From contig LR733345.1 in assembly GCA_902506225.1 (NCBI GenBank), forward strand, positions 2,294,001 to 2,358,000: a stretch of DNA of 64,000 nt, written 5' to 3'. The notes under the pieces are model-generated. The model had not been told where the DNA came from, ran no database searches, and saw nothing but the letters and a program-made list of their open reading frames with translations. The stretch comes from Faucicola sp902506225 (lineage in GTDB: Bacteria > Pseudomonadota > Gammaproteobacteria > Pseudomonadales > Moraxellaceae). A program made the position numbers and the translations under genes. The stretch's first letter is position 1. The number at the start of each line of letters is the position of its first letter. Below, piece after piece: positions 25,842 through 36,013 of this stretch.

Positions 25842-26597
25842 TTATTTAATAGCCAAATTCACTTTATTAAGAATATCTTTTGCCATTTCTGCACCGTTAA
25901 CAATTGAAACTTGCCCAGATGTAATTTTATGAACATGAGTAAGAAATTTACTTTCAAAAAGTAAACGAACCTCGCTCAAAGCTCCAACCTCTTTAATATA
26001 AATATTTTCCAATTCTATTTCAGTAAATATCGATAAAAATATTTTTTTAAGACCTTCATCTTCCTTCCAGTATATAGGGCATTCTAAATCAGCATCTTTC
26101 GAAACTAATATAGCTAACCTTAAAAAGAATGCTCTGTAGCTAAAGAAAATAGCCCATAAATATTCGCCTACAAACGGTCTAATAATTTCAATATCACTAG
26201 AGGTTAAATTTTTTATAACATCGTGCTTTATATTTTCCCAATCTACTACAGCAGACCTAAAATTGGAGTTACATAGAATACTTTGATACTCATCTTTAGT
26301 TGTTACATCTAAATACACTAAAAATGAAGGCATTTTATCTCTTACTTTTAGAAAGCTTACCCATAACTCTTGAATACCTTTTATATTTTTTTCTACAAAT
26401 AATGTTTGATTATTTATAAAAGATTGTGACAAAAGACTTCTGACTGAATCTTCGATATTTTGTTCTCTAGTCAAACTATTCTCTAGTAAAAGAATAATTT
26501 TTTTAGATTGAATATCCCCTATCCATTTAATCAGTGCAAATAAAATAATAGTATATCCACCTAAACCTGCTAAAATATTAATAACTACATTTTCCAA
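25842..26597 (-). CDS. AT-rich orphan protein with N-terminal membrane segment
   Basis: 251 aa; I do not recognise a family. One N-terminal hydrophobic segment (about 6-24) is followed by a mainly helical soluble region (SLTREQNIEDSVRSLLSQS, LFVEKNIKGIQELWVSFLKV). It then has a central acidic part and a second hydrophobic stretch (about 145-165, YLWAIFFSYRAFFLRLAILV). Start is TTG at 26597 with AAGGA seven nt upstream. Codons are markedly AT-richer (many AAA, ATA, TTA) than those of rlmD and the lipoprotein gene on either side, which suggests acquisition by transfer. No mobility gene is next to it. Confidence 0.7.
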   Translation of the reverse strand: MENVVINILAGLGGYTIILFALIKWIGDIQSKKIILLLENSLTREQNIEDSVRSLLSQSFINNQTLFVEKNIKGIQELWVSFLKVRDKMPSFLVYLDVTTKDEYQSILCNSNFRSAVVDWENIKHDVIKNLTSSDIEIIRPFVGEYLWAIFFSYRAFFLRLAILVSKDADLECPIYWKEDEGLKKIFLSIFTEIELENIYIKEVGALSEVRLLFESKFLTHVHKITSGQVSIVNGAEMAKDILNKVNLAIK

Positions 26598-26768
26598 TAG
26601 ATTTCCTTATTTCTCTATATATCTACTATTTAAAATTTAAAAGTGTATTTAATAGTTATCACAAGCAAGTTTTATTGTCAACCTCATAAAATATCTTACG
26701 ATTGCAGTTATGTTGATAGAGTAGGTTTATATATTTGACCTGTCAAAATCCAGTAATTAGGCAAGATT

Positions 26769-28007
26769 TCATTTCACTTTCGCCAAGCACGCTAAATAGC
26801 GTTTATTCACTGCCGTAGCGTACCATTTAGTATTGTAGTCACGGCTGAGTTTTGCCCCAGAGATGACCACTTGTGGCATGATGGCAGTAGGTGCGTTTTT
26901 GCCTGTTTTCATTTTGTAAAGACTACCGATGGTGCGATAGGTTTCGGTATTTTCAAAGTCTTGGCTTTTTTCTTTTGCCAAGTCCATACGCACTTGTCGC
27001 TCCGTCAGGCTAATCATGCCTTGTTGTATCATTGATATCAACGCCTGCTCACTTTGGCTGATATTGGCACTGATTTTATTGCCTTTTTCATAAATCAATA
27101 AATCGCCATCATAGTCTATTTCGGCTTTGGATAACTCTTTTAGCATTTTTTGGAAAGCCGCATTACGGCTTGAATACATCCCTGAATTGTAGTCAGCAAA
27201 GCGATAAATCGGGTCTTGATAATTGGCTTTATACAGTAGCAAGCGATGGATACCATAGTACAATCCGCCATATTGGCTATATAGGTCTTTACGCAGTTCA
27301 AGGTTATTGCCACTCATACGGCGATGGTCACGCGCATAACTCACTTGCACCTGCATTGAGCCTAACGTGGTAATCGGGTCTAATTTTTCTTCGATATCCC
27401 CACCTACCAGTTTGGTGACGCTGTTCAGCTTGCTGGCATAATATTTGCTTGAAAAATACGCAAACATCTGATGATAAATGTCGTCAAGTTCTTCTTCGGT
27501 TTTGACTTTAGCAATTTGTTTTTCAAAGCTGTTGTCAGGCGTTGGCTCAGTTTTTAGCATGGTGCGAAAATACGGGGCTAGCGTTGAGCCCAATTTTTCT
27601 TCCAACTCCTCATTCATCGCTTTTAGGCTTGATTGCCCTAAATTCGGAACGGGCGGATTGGCTTTAAAATTGGACTCTTGGTCGATAATGGCGACAGCGG
27701 TACAAATATTTTGCGCATTTTTTTCTATTTTTAGCGTATCAAAAATTTGGTTGATGTCTTGTGCCCAGCTTTTGCTATCTTGTCCACGTTTGGGAATCAG
27801 TTTGGCAATTTGTTTAGCACCAATGGGCGAGTTAGCGTCGGTTTGCGTTTGAAAATACTCACACCCTGTCAACCCAAGCGATAAAGTCAGCGTTATCGCC
27901 AACATTGACAGGGTTTTACCAAAGTTCGCAAGGCTTTTTGAGCGGGTCATGGTAAAATCTGACGCTACAGTAGTCGCATTTGTAACAAAATGAGATGGTA
28001 ATTTCAT
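26769..28007 (-). CDS. DUF1615 family lipoprotein
   Basis: 412 aa from the ATG at 28007, preceded by AGGTGAG with 4-nt spacing. A lipoprotein signal peptide with lipobox LGLTGC follows; a later in-frame ATG at 27950 would give a more usual 30-residue signal but has no ribosome-binding site. The mature part fits DUF1615: AVAIIDQESNFKANPPVPNLG and QVQVSYARDHRR resemble lysozyme-like/transglycosylase regions with a Glu in DQES. An envelope, possibly peptidoglycan-related, role is inferred. Monocistronic and divergent from relA. Confidence 0.8.
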   Translation of the reverse strand: MKLPSHFVTNATTVASDFTMTRSKSLANFGKTLSMLAITLTLSLGLTGCEYFQTQTDANSPIGAKQIAKLIPKRGQDSKSWAQDINQIFDTLKIEKNAQNICTAVAIIDQESNFKANPPVPNLGQSSLKAMNEELEEKLGSTLAPYFRTMLKTEPTPDNSFEKQIAKVKTEEELDDIYHQMFAYFSSKYYASKLNSVTKLVGGDIEEKLDPITTLGSMQVQVSYARDHRRMSGNNLELRKDLYSQYGGLYYGIHRLLLYKANYQDPIYRFADYNSGMYSSRNAAFQKMLKELSKAEIDYDGDLLIYEKGNKISANISQSEQALISMIQQGMISLTERQVRMDLAKEKSQDFENTETYRTIGSLYKMKTGKNAPTAIMPQVVISGAKLSRDYNTKWYATAVNKRYLACLAKVK

Positions 28008-28555
28008 TAAACTCACCTATACTGAACAAGATAGTTTATCTTAATTTGGATTGAGATTCACTCAAATCGCTGATTGGGTCGTTGCCTAACACTCATTTAT
28101 TGCTACATGTGCCGCACGTTTTTTAGATTGATTCGTCACAGTGATACAAAAATTTTATCGACGTGTTGACTTGCAATTGTTTGCTGATAGACACATCTTA
28201 AAAAATTAACACATGAGTAAGCGTAATAAAGTTAGTGTTAAATGGCTAAACATGGGCACCCCAAAACGGTTAAAATATATAAAACGGTTAAGATATATAA
28301 AGTGAATATGGCATTTACTTTATTTTAACGTTTAACATTTATTTTAAGGCTTAACACGCCCAAAACCAACGCACTATCATAGCTAAAACGCGCTGCTATA
28401 GCGACTACTCTGTGATATTTTATTATTGCTAGCGCAGTATCAAATCAAACTTAATCACACAAAAATTCACAGGGAAAGTGAGTTGATAATTTTAAATGAA
28501 CAAGGTTAGTTTTTTTGCTCTTTGAGGAATCTGGTAAGTAAGGTGTAGAATTGAC
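28008..28555. other. 548-bp divergent region upstream of relA
   Basis: No gene. It contains an 18-bp tandem duplication (28263-28298), long AT-rich tracts around 28310-28450 and the probable relA leader. I found no promoter that stands out. Confidence 0.5.
28263..28298. repeat. 18-bp tandem duplication
   Basis: AAAACGGTTAAAATATAT followed directly by AAAACGGTTAAGATATAT, one mismatch, about 260 bp upstream of relA. Confidence 0.92.
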
Positions 28556-30973
28556 ATGGTAAAAATACGAGAAAGTTTGCCGCTATTGGATGGAAAAGAC
28601 GTTGATCATGATAGTACCACGATGATTGCGAGTATCACTGCCAGCCAGCGTCATTTCACCCATACTGACTTGCCCATTCTCTCTGAGCCTGCTAGCCACA
28701 TCATCGATGAGCATACCATTGATACCGAAGCTTGGCTGGCATCGATGGCAAAACGCGCCCATGTCACTGAGCTGCCTGAGCTGACCAAAGCCTGTCAACT
28801 ACTCAAAAATCAAGATTTAAGCACCGCAAGCAACCGCTCTAATGCGTTTTTGACTGGGATTGGGATTGCCGATATTTTGGGTTATCTATACCAAGATGAA
28901 GCCACGCTCGTTGCTGCGATGTTATATCGTGCCGCGCGTATCCAAATTTTTACCCCCAAACAAATTCAAGCCACCTTTGGCGATGAAGTCGCAGAGCTGG
29001 TGCAAGAAACCCTAGCACTGGGGCGACTGTCCGATTTGATAGAGAACAACAAGCGCTTAGAAGACCACTTTAACAACAACCAGCGCGAGCAGTTATCGGG
29101 CATTTATAACATGCTCATCTCGATGACCAACGATGTGCGCGTGGTGCTCATCAAATTGGCTGAGCGTACTTTTGCGATGCGCGAGCTGTCGTATGCCAGT
29201 CCTGAGCGTCAGCAACGGGTCGCGCGTGAGGTCATGACAATTTACGCACCGCTAGCGCACCGTATGGGTATTGCACAGCTTAAATGGGAGCTTGAGGACT
29301 TATCGTTTCGTTATCTTGCGCCTGACCGCTACAAAGAAATCGCCAAATTACTCTCCGAAAAACGTAGCGAGCGCGAAACCTATATCGACCGGGTTGCCCA
29401 ACAACTGCGCGAGGCGTTAGCTGCCCAAGGGATTGACGGGGAAATCACCGGTCGTGTCAAACACATCTATTCGATTTATCGTAAGATGAAACTCAAATCA
29501 TTGTCGTTTGACCAATTATATGACATCCGCGCACTGCGGGTACTGGTGCATAACAACGCCGATTGTTATCACGTATTGGGGCTGGTGCATGGTTTGTGGC
29601 GTTATATCCCCGAACAGTTTGATGACTATATCACCAACCCAAAAACCAATGGCTATCGCTCGCTACATACCGCCGTGATTGCCGAAAACAAGTCGCTGGA
29701 AGTACAAATTCGCACCTTTGACATGCACTATGAAGCCGAACTTGGCATGTGTGCACACGTCAACTACAAAGAAGGCACCAAAAACAAAAAAGACGACTAT
29801 CTGACCAAAAAAATCAGCTCACTGCGTCAGTTATTGCTCAATCAAGAAAATGCTGACAATCATGACCCGTTAAAATTTGTATTAGATAAACATGTTGAGC
29901 ATGAGCATGGCGAGCTCGATGAAGAAGAACAAGTCGTTGATTTTGGGGAATTTGAGCGGATTTATGTGTTTAGTCGTGATGGCGATATCATCGAATTGCC
30001 CAAAGGCTCAACCGTACTTGATTTTGCTTATCATGTGCATACCCATGTCGGCAATCGCGCCCAAGCCGCTCGCGTCAACAAACGCTATGTACCGCTCACC
30101 TATCAGCTCAAAACAGGCGAGCAAGTTGAGATTATTACCAAGCAATCACGCGAGCCAAACCGTGATTGGCTCGTGGCATCCTTAGGTTATATCAATACCA
30201 GTCGCGCTCGCAGCAAACTGCGCCAATGGTTTAATAAGCAAGACCGTGATAAAAATATCGAAACAGGTAAGCACATATTAACCAAAGAATTGGCTCGCAT
30301 GTCGGTACACCCTAACAGTATCGATTTAAATGATTACGTCAAATTTTTTAATGCCAAAAATAGTGATGATATTTTGGTAGGGCTAGTCAATGGCAACGTT
30401 GAATTGCATAATTTGACCGGTCATATCAGTCGTCATCTAGATTTAGAACCCGAAGTCACTGATACTGAGCTTATCCCAAGCATTCACCCCAAAGCTACAG
30501 GCAAGCTAGATGCGTATAAAATCGAAGTCGATGGCTTGGATAACATTGCTATTCACTTGGCAAATTGCTGCTCGCCCGTGCAAGGTGAGTCAATTGCAGG
30601 GTATATTACCCAGTCCAATGGCGTATCCGTCCACCGCAGTGATTGCGTCGAATACGAGCGATTGGTGGAGCGTGAGCCTGAACGCGCCATTAGTGCCGCT
30701 TGGTATGGCAATAAAGGCAAAAGCCAATTGGTACAAATATACCTTGAATCGTATGACAGGCGTGGCTTGCTCAAAGACCTGACCCAAATCATCGACCAAG
30801 AAAATGTCAATATCCGCCAAGTCGATACCCTAAGCGGGGATGATGATATCGCGCGGTTAAATTTTACCATAGAAGTGACGGGGTTAAGTCAGTTGTCCAA
30901 GCTTTTGGCAAAGCTAGAGCAGCAACATGGTATTATCTTGGCGCGTCGTATCGTCAATAACAACAAGTCTTAA
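28556..30973 (+). CDS. relA: (p)ppGpp synthetase RelA
   Basis: 805-aa long RelA/SpoT homologue for the stringent response. The hydrolase region is degenerate: where SpoT has His-Asp, this protein reads VAAMLYRAARI (about 121-131), so hydrolysis is not expected. The synthetase domain (about 290-430) has YSIYRKMKLKS, LYDIRALRVLV and TNGYRSLHTAV. It is followed by TGS (about 467-527, RDGDIIELPKGSTVLDFAYH), a Cys-containing zinc-finger region (LANCCSPVQGESI) and a C-terminal ACT domain (about 722-800). These parts sense stalled ribosomes. mutM follows after 26 nt. Confidence 0.93.
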   Translation: MVKIRESLPLLDGKDVDHDSTTMIASITASQRHFTHTDLPILSEPASHIIDEHTIDTEAWLASMAKRAHVTELPELTKACQLLKNQDLSTASNRSNAFLTGIGIADILGYLYQDEATLVAAMLYRAARIQIFTPKQIQATFGDEVAELVQETLALGRLSDLIENNKRLEDHFNNNQREQLSGIYNMLISMTNDVRVVLIKLAERTFAMRELSYASPERQQRVAREVMTIYAPLAHRMGIAQLKWELEDLSFRYLAPDRYKEIAKLLSEKRSERETYIDRVAQQLREALAAQGIDGEITGRVKHIYSIYRKMKLKSLSFDQLYDIRALRVLVHNNADCYHVLGLVHGLWRYIPEQFDDYITNPKTNGYRSLHTAVIAENKSLEVQIRTFDMHYEAELGMCAHVNYKEGTKNKKDDYLTKKISSLRQLLLNQENADNHDPLKFVLDKHVEHEHGELDEEEQVVDFGEFERIYVFSRDGDIIELPKGSTVLDFAYHVHTHVGNRAQAARVNKRYVPLTYQLKTGEQVEIITKQSREPNRDWLVASLGYINTSRARSKLRQWFNKQDRDKNIETGKHILTKELARMSVHPNSIDLNDYVKFFNAKNSDDILVGLVNGNVELHNLTGHISRHLDLEPEVTDTELIPSIHPKATGKLDAYKIEVDGLDNIAIHLANCCSPVQGESIAGYITQSNGVSVHRSDCVEYERLVEREPERAISAAWYGNKGKSQLVQIYLESYDRRGLLKDLTQIIDQENVNIRQVDTLSGDDDIARLNFTIEVTGLSQLSKLLAKLEQQHGIILARRIVNNNKS

Positions 30974-30999
30974 TGCTTTAACTAGGAGTCACACGGCAT

Positions 31000-31902
31000 A
31001 TGCCAGAATTGCCCGAAGTGCAGACGACAGCGACGAGTCTGCAACCTTTGCTCAATCAAACCGTTGAAAAAGTTAGCGTCTTTCAGCCCAAATTGCGCTG
31101 GGCGGTGCCTGATGACTTGGTGAGTTTGGTAAATTATCAACTTATCGACATTGAGCGCCGCGCCAAATATCTGATTCTCACCTTTAAAGGGGCTGCGGCG
31201 CAAAAGAAACTGCTCATCCACTTGGGGATGTCGGGTAGCTTACAGCAGCATCCTGTAGGGTTTGACAAGCGTAAACACGATCACGTGATTTTGACATTTA
31301 ATAATGGCAAAAAACTCACCCAGCTGCATTATCATGACCCACGACGGTTTGGTATGTTACTGTGGCTGGATGACTATGAAGACAAACTGATTACCCATTT
31401 GGGTGTAGAGCCGCTGTCAGAAGATTTTAGCGCTGACTATCTATATCATCATATCCACAATCGCAAAAAACCGATTGAACGCCCCATCAAATCGGTGATT
31501 ATGGCACAAGAGATTGTGGTCGGTGTGGGCAATATCTATGCGACCGAAAGCCTATTTTTATCAAAAATTCATCCCTTGACCCCTGCCCATCTCATCAGCC
31601 ACGAACAACTCACCACCTTGGTCGCCCATATTCGACAAGTCCTACAAACATCGATTGAAAAAGGCGGCTCAACGTTAAAAGATTTTACCGTAGCGGATGG
31701 AAAAACGGGGTATTTTCAGCAAACGTTATTGGTGTATGGGCATAAAGGCGGCGATTGCCCGAGCTGTGGCGCTACTATCGAAAATGTCAAAATCAATCAG
31801 CGGGCGAGCACATTCTGTCCCACTTGCCAGCCGCTGATAACCCACAAAAAAACCGTGAAAAATTCAGTGAAAAAACCGCTCAAAAAACTGCTCAAGAAAT
31901 AG
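31000..31902 (+). CDS. mutM: formamidopyrimidine-DNA glycosylase MutM (Fpg)
   Basis: Bifunctional glycosylase/AP lyase for 8-oxoguanine. Pro2 (nucleophile) and Glu3 in MPELPEVQTTATSL, the H2TH region with VGVGNIYATESLFLS, and a C-terminal zinc finger CPSC-x16-CPTC (about 253-275). 300 aa, about 25 longer than usual because of a Lys-rich tail (KKTVKNSVKKPLKKLLKK). Follows relA closely and may share its transcript. Confidence 0.94.
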   Translation: MPELPEVQTTATSLQPLLNQTVEKVSVFQPKLRWAVPDDLVSLVNYQLIDIERRAKYLILTFKGAAAQKKLLIHLGMSGSLQQHPVGFDKRKHDHVILTFNNGKKLTQLHYHDPRRFGMLLWLDDYEDKLITHLGVEPLSEDFSADYLYHHIHNRKKPIERPIKSVIMAQEIVVGVGNIYATESLFLSKIHPLTPAHLISHEQLTTLVAHIRQVLQTSIEKGGSTLKDFTVADGKTGYFQQTLLVYGHKGGDCPSCGATIENVKINQRASTFCPTCQPLITHKKTVKNSVKKPLKKLLKK

Positions 31903-32145
31903 CGGCTCTCCTTTAACGTAAAAAAACCTGCGGCAAAGACAATTTTACTTGATAATTCTTGGCAAAATTGATGTAATGTCTATTCAATATTCAGCAACAA
32001 CCTAGCAAAACTTGTTAGGTACAACCTGTCAGTCAACCCCAGTTATTTGGTTATCTAGTTGCCTAATTATTTATTTATTCATTTAATTTAGTTAGTTAGC
32101 TAGTTACCTCGTTAATGAGGGCTTGCTGCCAGTTAGGAACCTGCT

Positions 32146-32556
32146 ATGAAACGATTAAATAAGATTGCGTCAGCCGTAGCCTTGATGGTTGCAACGACGA
32201 CTTGCAGCTTTGCCGCTACCGAAATTGATGAAAAAGATTTTGGTCCAACCTATGGCTCTATGGTCGCTGATACCATTGTGGGTAAGCCATTGGGCGCATT
32301 GGCAGTGGTGGGTGGCGTGGTGACGGCGATTGCCAGTATGCCATTTACCATCTATAACGATGAAATCGATCAGGTAGAACGCAAGCTGATTCTTGAGCCA
32401 CTGGCGGCACTCGATCGCTGCTTGGGCTGTACCCCTGCTGAAGACCAATATTTTCGCTCACAGCGCCCTAATAATAACCAAGTGCGCGTTACCGTTGATG
32501 GACCTTCTGAGATTTTAATCGACACCAACCAAAAAGTTGTCGTTAAAACTCCTTAG
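32146..32556 (+). CDS. small exported protein of unknown function
   Basis: 136 aa. Signal peptide (about 1-23, cleavage after SFAA). A glycine-rich hydrophobic segment (GKPLGALAVVGGVVTAIASMPF, about 45-66) could be membrane-associated, and a Cys pair sits in DRCLGCTPAED. No family recognised. Single gene, followed by a modest hairpin. Confidence 0.65.
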   Translation: MKRLNKIASAVALMVATTTCSFAATEIDEKDFGPTYGSMVADTIVGKPLGALAVVGGVVTAIASMPFTIYNDEIDQVERKLILEPLAALDRCLGCTPAEDQYFRSQRPNNNQVRVTVDGPSEILIDTNQKVVVKTP

Positions 32557-32708
32557 TGTTTCGTCAACGATTCAAGCAAGCAATTGGTCATCGCTGATTG
32601 CTTTTTTTATGACTGTTATGTTCATGATAACTTTTTTGCACCCATAAATTGTTTGCTATAATCGCTGTTAAACGAGTCTGCTCATCATTTGTCAACATTT
32701 GGCTGAGT

Positions 32709-32747
32709 GCTTGTATAAAAAGCGCTCGTATAAGCTTGTATAAAAAG
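32709..32747. repeat. three-copy imperfect tandem repeat, unit about 13 bp
   Basis: GCTTGTATAAAAA, GCGCTCGTATAA and GCTTGTATAAAAA run head to tail just before the hydrolase gene; the outer two are identical. Confidence 0.75.
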
Positions 32748-32772
32748 TTGATTACCAAGGAAGATAACCGTC

Positions 32773-33672
32773 ATGTCGAACCTAAATCTAAAAACACCGT
32801 CAGCCTTAGCCTCACACCCTACGCAGCAAACCATTCAAATAGCCACCAAACACCCTGCCACATTGGCGGCGACGGTGTTTCGACCCGATACGGTCAAAGC
32901 CGCCGTGATGATTGCGCCCGCAACAGGTATCAAACGGCAGTTTTATCAAAATTTTGCGCAGTATTTAATGGATCATGGCTATGGCGTCATTAGCTATGAC
33001 AATGAAGATATTGGCGAGTCGATGCAAGGCAACCTCAAGCACTCTAATGCCTCATTGATTAGTTGGGGGCGCTACGATATGACTGCGGTGCTTGATAGGC
33101 TGATTCAAGAGTTTCCCAATACCACCTATCATCTGGTCGGTCATAGCGCAGGCGGTCTATTATTTGGTTTGATGCCCAATCATCACAAGTTCACATCCGT
33201 GTTTAACGTTGCCTGTTCGTCTGGGCAAATCCGTAATATGGCGATGCCCTATCGTGCCAAAGCCATGTGGTTTATGGATGTATTTATTCCCGTGTCCAAT
33301 GTGTTGTTTGGCTACACGCAATCAAGCAAAATTGGCATGGGCGAAGACTTGCCCAAAAATGTCGCCAAACAGTGCCGAGATTGGTGCAATGGCGCAGGCT
33401 ATATCAAAACCGCTTTTGGTAAAACAGTGAAAACCCACTATTACAATGAGGTTAACTTGCCTGCTATGTGGGTGAATGCCCCAGATGATGATATCGCCAA
33501 TGATAAGAATGTCGCCGATATGATTCGGGTGTTTCCCAACATGCAAGCCACCACCAAAACACTACAGCCCAAAGATTATGGCTTACAGCATATCGGTCAT
33601 ATGAAATTTTTTAGCCGACAAAACCAGCTACTTTGGCAGCAAACCCTGGATTGGTTGCAACAACATGGGTAA
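32773..33672 (+). CDS. alpha/beta hydrolase
   Basis: 299 aa, serine-hydrolase fold. The nucleophile elbow GHSAGG is at about 124-129, an acidic residue lies in NAPDDDIAND (about 237-246) and the catalytic His in HIGHMKFF near 275. No signal peptide. Resembles the broad group of predicted esterases with a C-terminal cap; substrate unknown. It is preceded by AAGGAAG and is not linked to a pathway by its neighbours. Confidence 0.82.
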   Translation: MSNLNLKTPSALASHPTQQTIQIATKHPATLAATVFRPDTVKAAVMIAPATGIKRQFYQNFAQYLMDHGYGVISYDNEDIGESMQGNLKHSNASLISWGRYDMTAVLDRLIQEFPNTTYHLVGHSAGGLLFGLMPNHHKFTSVFNVACSSGQIRNMAMPYRAKAMWFMDVFIPVSNVLFGYTQSSKIGMGEDLPKNVAKQCRDWCNGAGYIKTAFGKTVKTHYYNEVNLPAMWVNAPDDDIANDKNVADMIRVFPNMQATTKTLQPKDYGLQHIGHMKFFSRQNQLLWQQTLDWLQQHG

Positions 33673-33705
33673 TTAACAAAGGTAGCTTGTTAAATACCTA
33701 AGCGG

Positions 33706-34437
33706 TTAAAACGGCACGGGGCTTTCCCATTCCATCCACACACCCGTATTGGGATGTTTTAAACGTAATTTGTGTGCATGTAAGCAAAGCCTAGGCGATA
33801 AATCAAACGCTTGACCGTCCAATACATCTTGCGCGTAGATGGGGTCGCCAAGCATCACATGTCCAATATGCAGCATATGAACGCGTAGTTGATGACTGCG
33901 CCCTGTGACAGGATATAAGGCAACACGGCTAACAGCCTTACCCTCACGCAGTTCGTGGTGCAAGGTTTCATATTTCGTATAGGCACGTTTATCCCAATTC
34001 ATATCGACGATATGCTTGGGTTTTTGTGGTGGGTCGTAGCGCACGGGCACATCGATTTCGCCTTGCTGCGGCGGCGTTCCCCAGACCAGCGCTTGGTATT
34101 CTTTGCTCGGAATACGGTCGATAAATTGTTTGCTGATATGGGTTTGCGCCTCGCTGTGGCGCGCAAAAATAATAATCCCTGATGTGTCCATATCAAGTCT
34201 GTGAATAAGTTTGACGTTGGGGTCGGCTTTGAGCAGTCGCGACTGTAGGCTGACTTTTAACTCTCTGCCATCAACGGATAACAGCCCGTGCGGTTTGTCG
34301 ATGACCCAAATGTCGTCATCACGATACAAGGTAACAGCTTTGGCAAACTCATCAAAAAAGTGTTGCGGCTGCTGACTTTCTTCAACATTAAGCTGTGCAA
34401 TGGATTCTGGGGTTAACGCTTGGGGGAGTTGTCGCAT
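33706..34437 (-). CDS. rluA: RluA-family pseudouridine synthase
   Basis: 243 aa without an S4 domain. The catalytic Asp is in HRLDMDTSGIIIFAR (about 80-94), with KPHGLLSVDGR upstream and GRSHQLRVHM near 185, matching RluA, which modifies 23S rRNA U746 and some tRNAs. The short form without S4 favours RluA over RluC/RluD, but other RluA-type targets cannot be excluded. Convergent with the hydrolase gene. Confidence 0.82.
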   Translation of the reverse strand: MRQLPQALTPESIAQLNVEESQQPQHFFDEFAKAVTLYRDDDIWVIDKPHGLLSVDGRELKVSLQSRLLKADPNVKLIHRLDMDTSGIIIFARHSEAQTHISKQFIDRIPSKEYQALVWGTPPQQGEIDVPVRYDPPQKPKHIVDMNWDKRAYTKYETLHHELREGKAVSRVALYPVTGRSHQLRVHMLHIGHVMLGDPIYAQDVLDGQAFDLSPRLCLHAHKLRLKHPNTGVWMEWESPVPF

Positions 34438-34584
34438 GGGTGGTTTTTAGTCTCTAAAATCTATTTGATTAAAAATCGATAGTCTTTAAATCACTATTTG
34501 TGCTCTGACCTTTGGCAAACTTCACCAAAGGCAACCGTCCAAACGCAATTAAAAATCCTTTGGCAAATTTTTTATGTGCAACCG

Positions 34585-35910
34585 TTATGCTTTCGCCATT
34601 ATCGCAAACACTTCTTTTGCCGCTTGCAAGGTCGCATCCAAGTCTTCTTGCGAATGCTCACTACTTACAAAGGCTGCCTCAAAGGCGGATGGCGCAAGAT
34701 ACACACCGCGATCGAGCATCCCGTGGAAGAAGGTCGCAAATTTTTGCGCATCGCATTGGCACACCTCTTCAAAGTTTTGTGGTAATCGGTTGTCAAAACT
34801 ACCATCGGTAAAGAACATCCCAAACATACCGCCACAGCGCGTGGTTTTAAAGCCAATACCCGCATCTTTCGCCAACTGTTCAAGATTATCAGTCAAGTAA
34901 ACGACTTTTTCACTTAATGCGTCATAAAAACCCTCAGCCGTGAGCAAATCAAACATGGCAATACCGGCACGCATTGCCAGCGGATTGCCCGATAAGGTGC
35001 CTGCTTGATACACGCCGCCTAACGGCGCGATACACTCCATAATCTCACGTTTACCACCAAATGCCCCAACTGGCAGACCTGCACCGATGATTTTACCAAA
35101 CGTAGTTAAGTCAGGTGTGATGCCAAAATAGGCTTGCGCTGACTGTAAGCCAACCCTAAACCCAGTCATCACTTCATCAAAAATTAGCACAGCGCCATGC
35201 GCGGTACACTCGGCACGCAAGGTATCGTGAAATTCTTGCGTGGGTACAATCATGTTCATGTTGCCGGCGATAGGCTCGACAATCACACAAGCAATGTCAT
35301 TGCCAAATTGCGCAAAGCAGTCCTTGATGGCTTGTGGGTCGTTGTAACGAATGGTGATAGTATGTTTGGCAAAATCGGCAGGGACGCCTTTTGAGCTGGG
35401 TTCACCGATATCTAGCATGCCCGAACCCGCTTTGACCAGTAGACTGTCGCTATGACCGTGATAACAGCCTTCAAATTTGACAATTTTGTCGCGCCCTGTA
35501 TAGCCACGTGCTAGACGAATCGCGGACATGGTGGCTTCAGTACCTGAGCTGGTCATACGAATTAATTCAACACTGGGAATCAATTCGCAGATTTTGTCAG
35601 CCACCGTGGTCTCAAACGTGGTGGGGGCACCAAAGCTTAACCCGTCATCTGCCGCATTTTTGACCGCTTCGATAATATGAGGATGCGCATGACCCAAAAT
35701 CATCGGTCCCCATGAGCCCACATAATCTATATAGGGTTTGCCTTCGGTATCATACATCTTGCTGCCACGGGCGCGGCTGATAAAGACAGGCGTACCCCCC
35801 ACGCCTGCAAACGCCCGCACAGGTGAATTTACACCGCCAGGGATGTGGGTTTTGGCTTGTTTAAACAGTAATTGGTTGGTTGTCGAGTTGTTTGAGTTAT
35901 TTGAATTCAT
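34585..35910 (-). CDS. hemL: glutamate-1-semialdehyde 2,1-aminomutase HemL
   Basis: 441-aa PLP enzyme of the C5 pathway: it makes 5-aminolevulinate, the heme precursor, from glutamate-1-semialdehyde. KQAKTHIPGGVNSPVRAF at the N-terminus, SSGTEATMSAIRLARGYTG, IFDEVMTGFRV and the PLP lysine in TTFGKIIGAGLPVG are diagnostic. Length is normal for the family. Monocistronic. Confidence 0.97.
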   Translation of the reverse strand: MNSNNSNNSTTNQLLFKQAKTHIPGGVNSPVRAFAGVGGTPVFISRARGSKMYDTEGKPYIDYVGSWGPMILGHAHPHIIEAVKNAADDGLSFGAPTTFETTVADKICELIPSVELIRMTSSGTEATMSAIRLARGYTGRDKIVKFEGCYHGHSDSLLVKAGSGMLDIGEPSSKGVPADFAKHTITIRYNDPQAIKDCFAQFGNDIACVIVEPIAGNMNMIVPTQEFHDTLRAECTAHGAVLIFDEVMTGFRVGLQSAQAYFGITPDLTTFGKIIGAGLPVGAFGGKREIMECIAPLGGVYQAGTLSGNPLAMRAGIAMFDLLTAEGFYDALSEKVVYLTDNLEQLAKDAGIGFKTTRCGGMFGMFFTDGSFDNRLPQNFEEVCQCDAQKFATFFHGMLDRGVYLAPSAFEAAFVSSEHSQEDLDATLQAAKEVFAIMAKA

Positions 35911-35983
35911 GGGACGCTCAGCTAGATAAATTTTTGCCTATTTTAACAAAATTCGGGGGTATTGAATACGCTTGCCGTCTATC

Positions 35984-36013
35984 TTGAATTTAGCTGGCTT
36001 GAATTTGGCTGGC
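35984..36013. repeat. 15-bp tandem duplication
   Basis: TTGAATTTAGCTGGC followed by TTGAATTTGGCTGGC, one mismatch. Confidence 0.9.
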
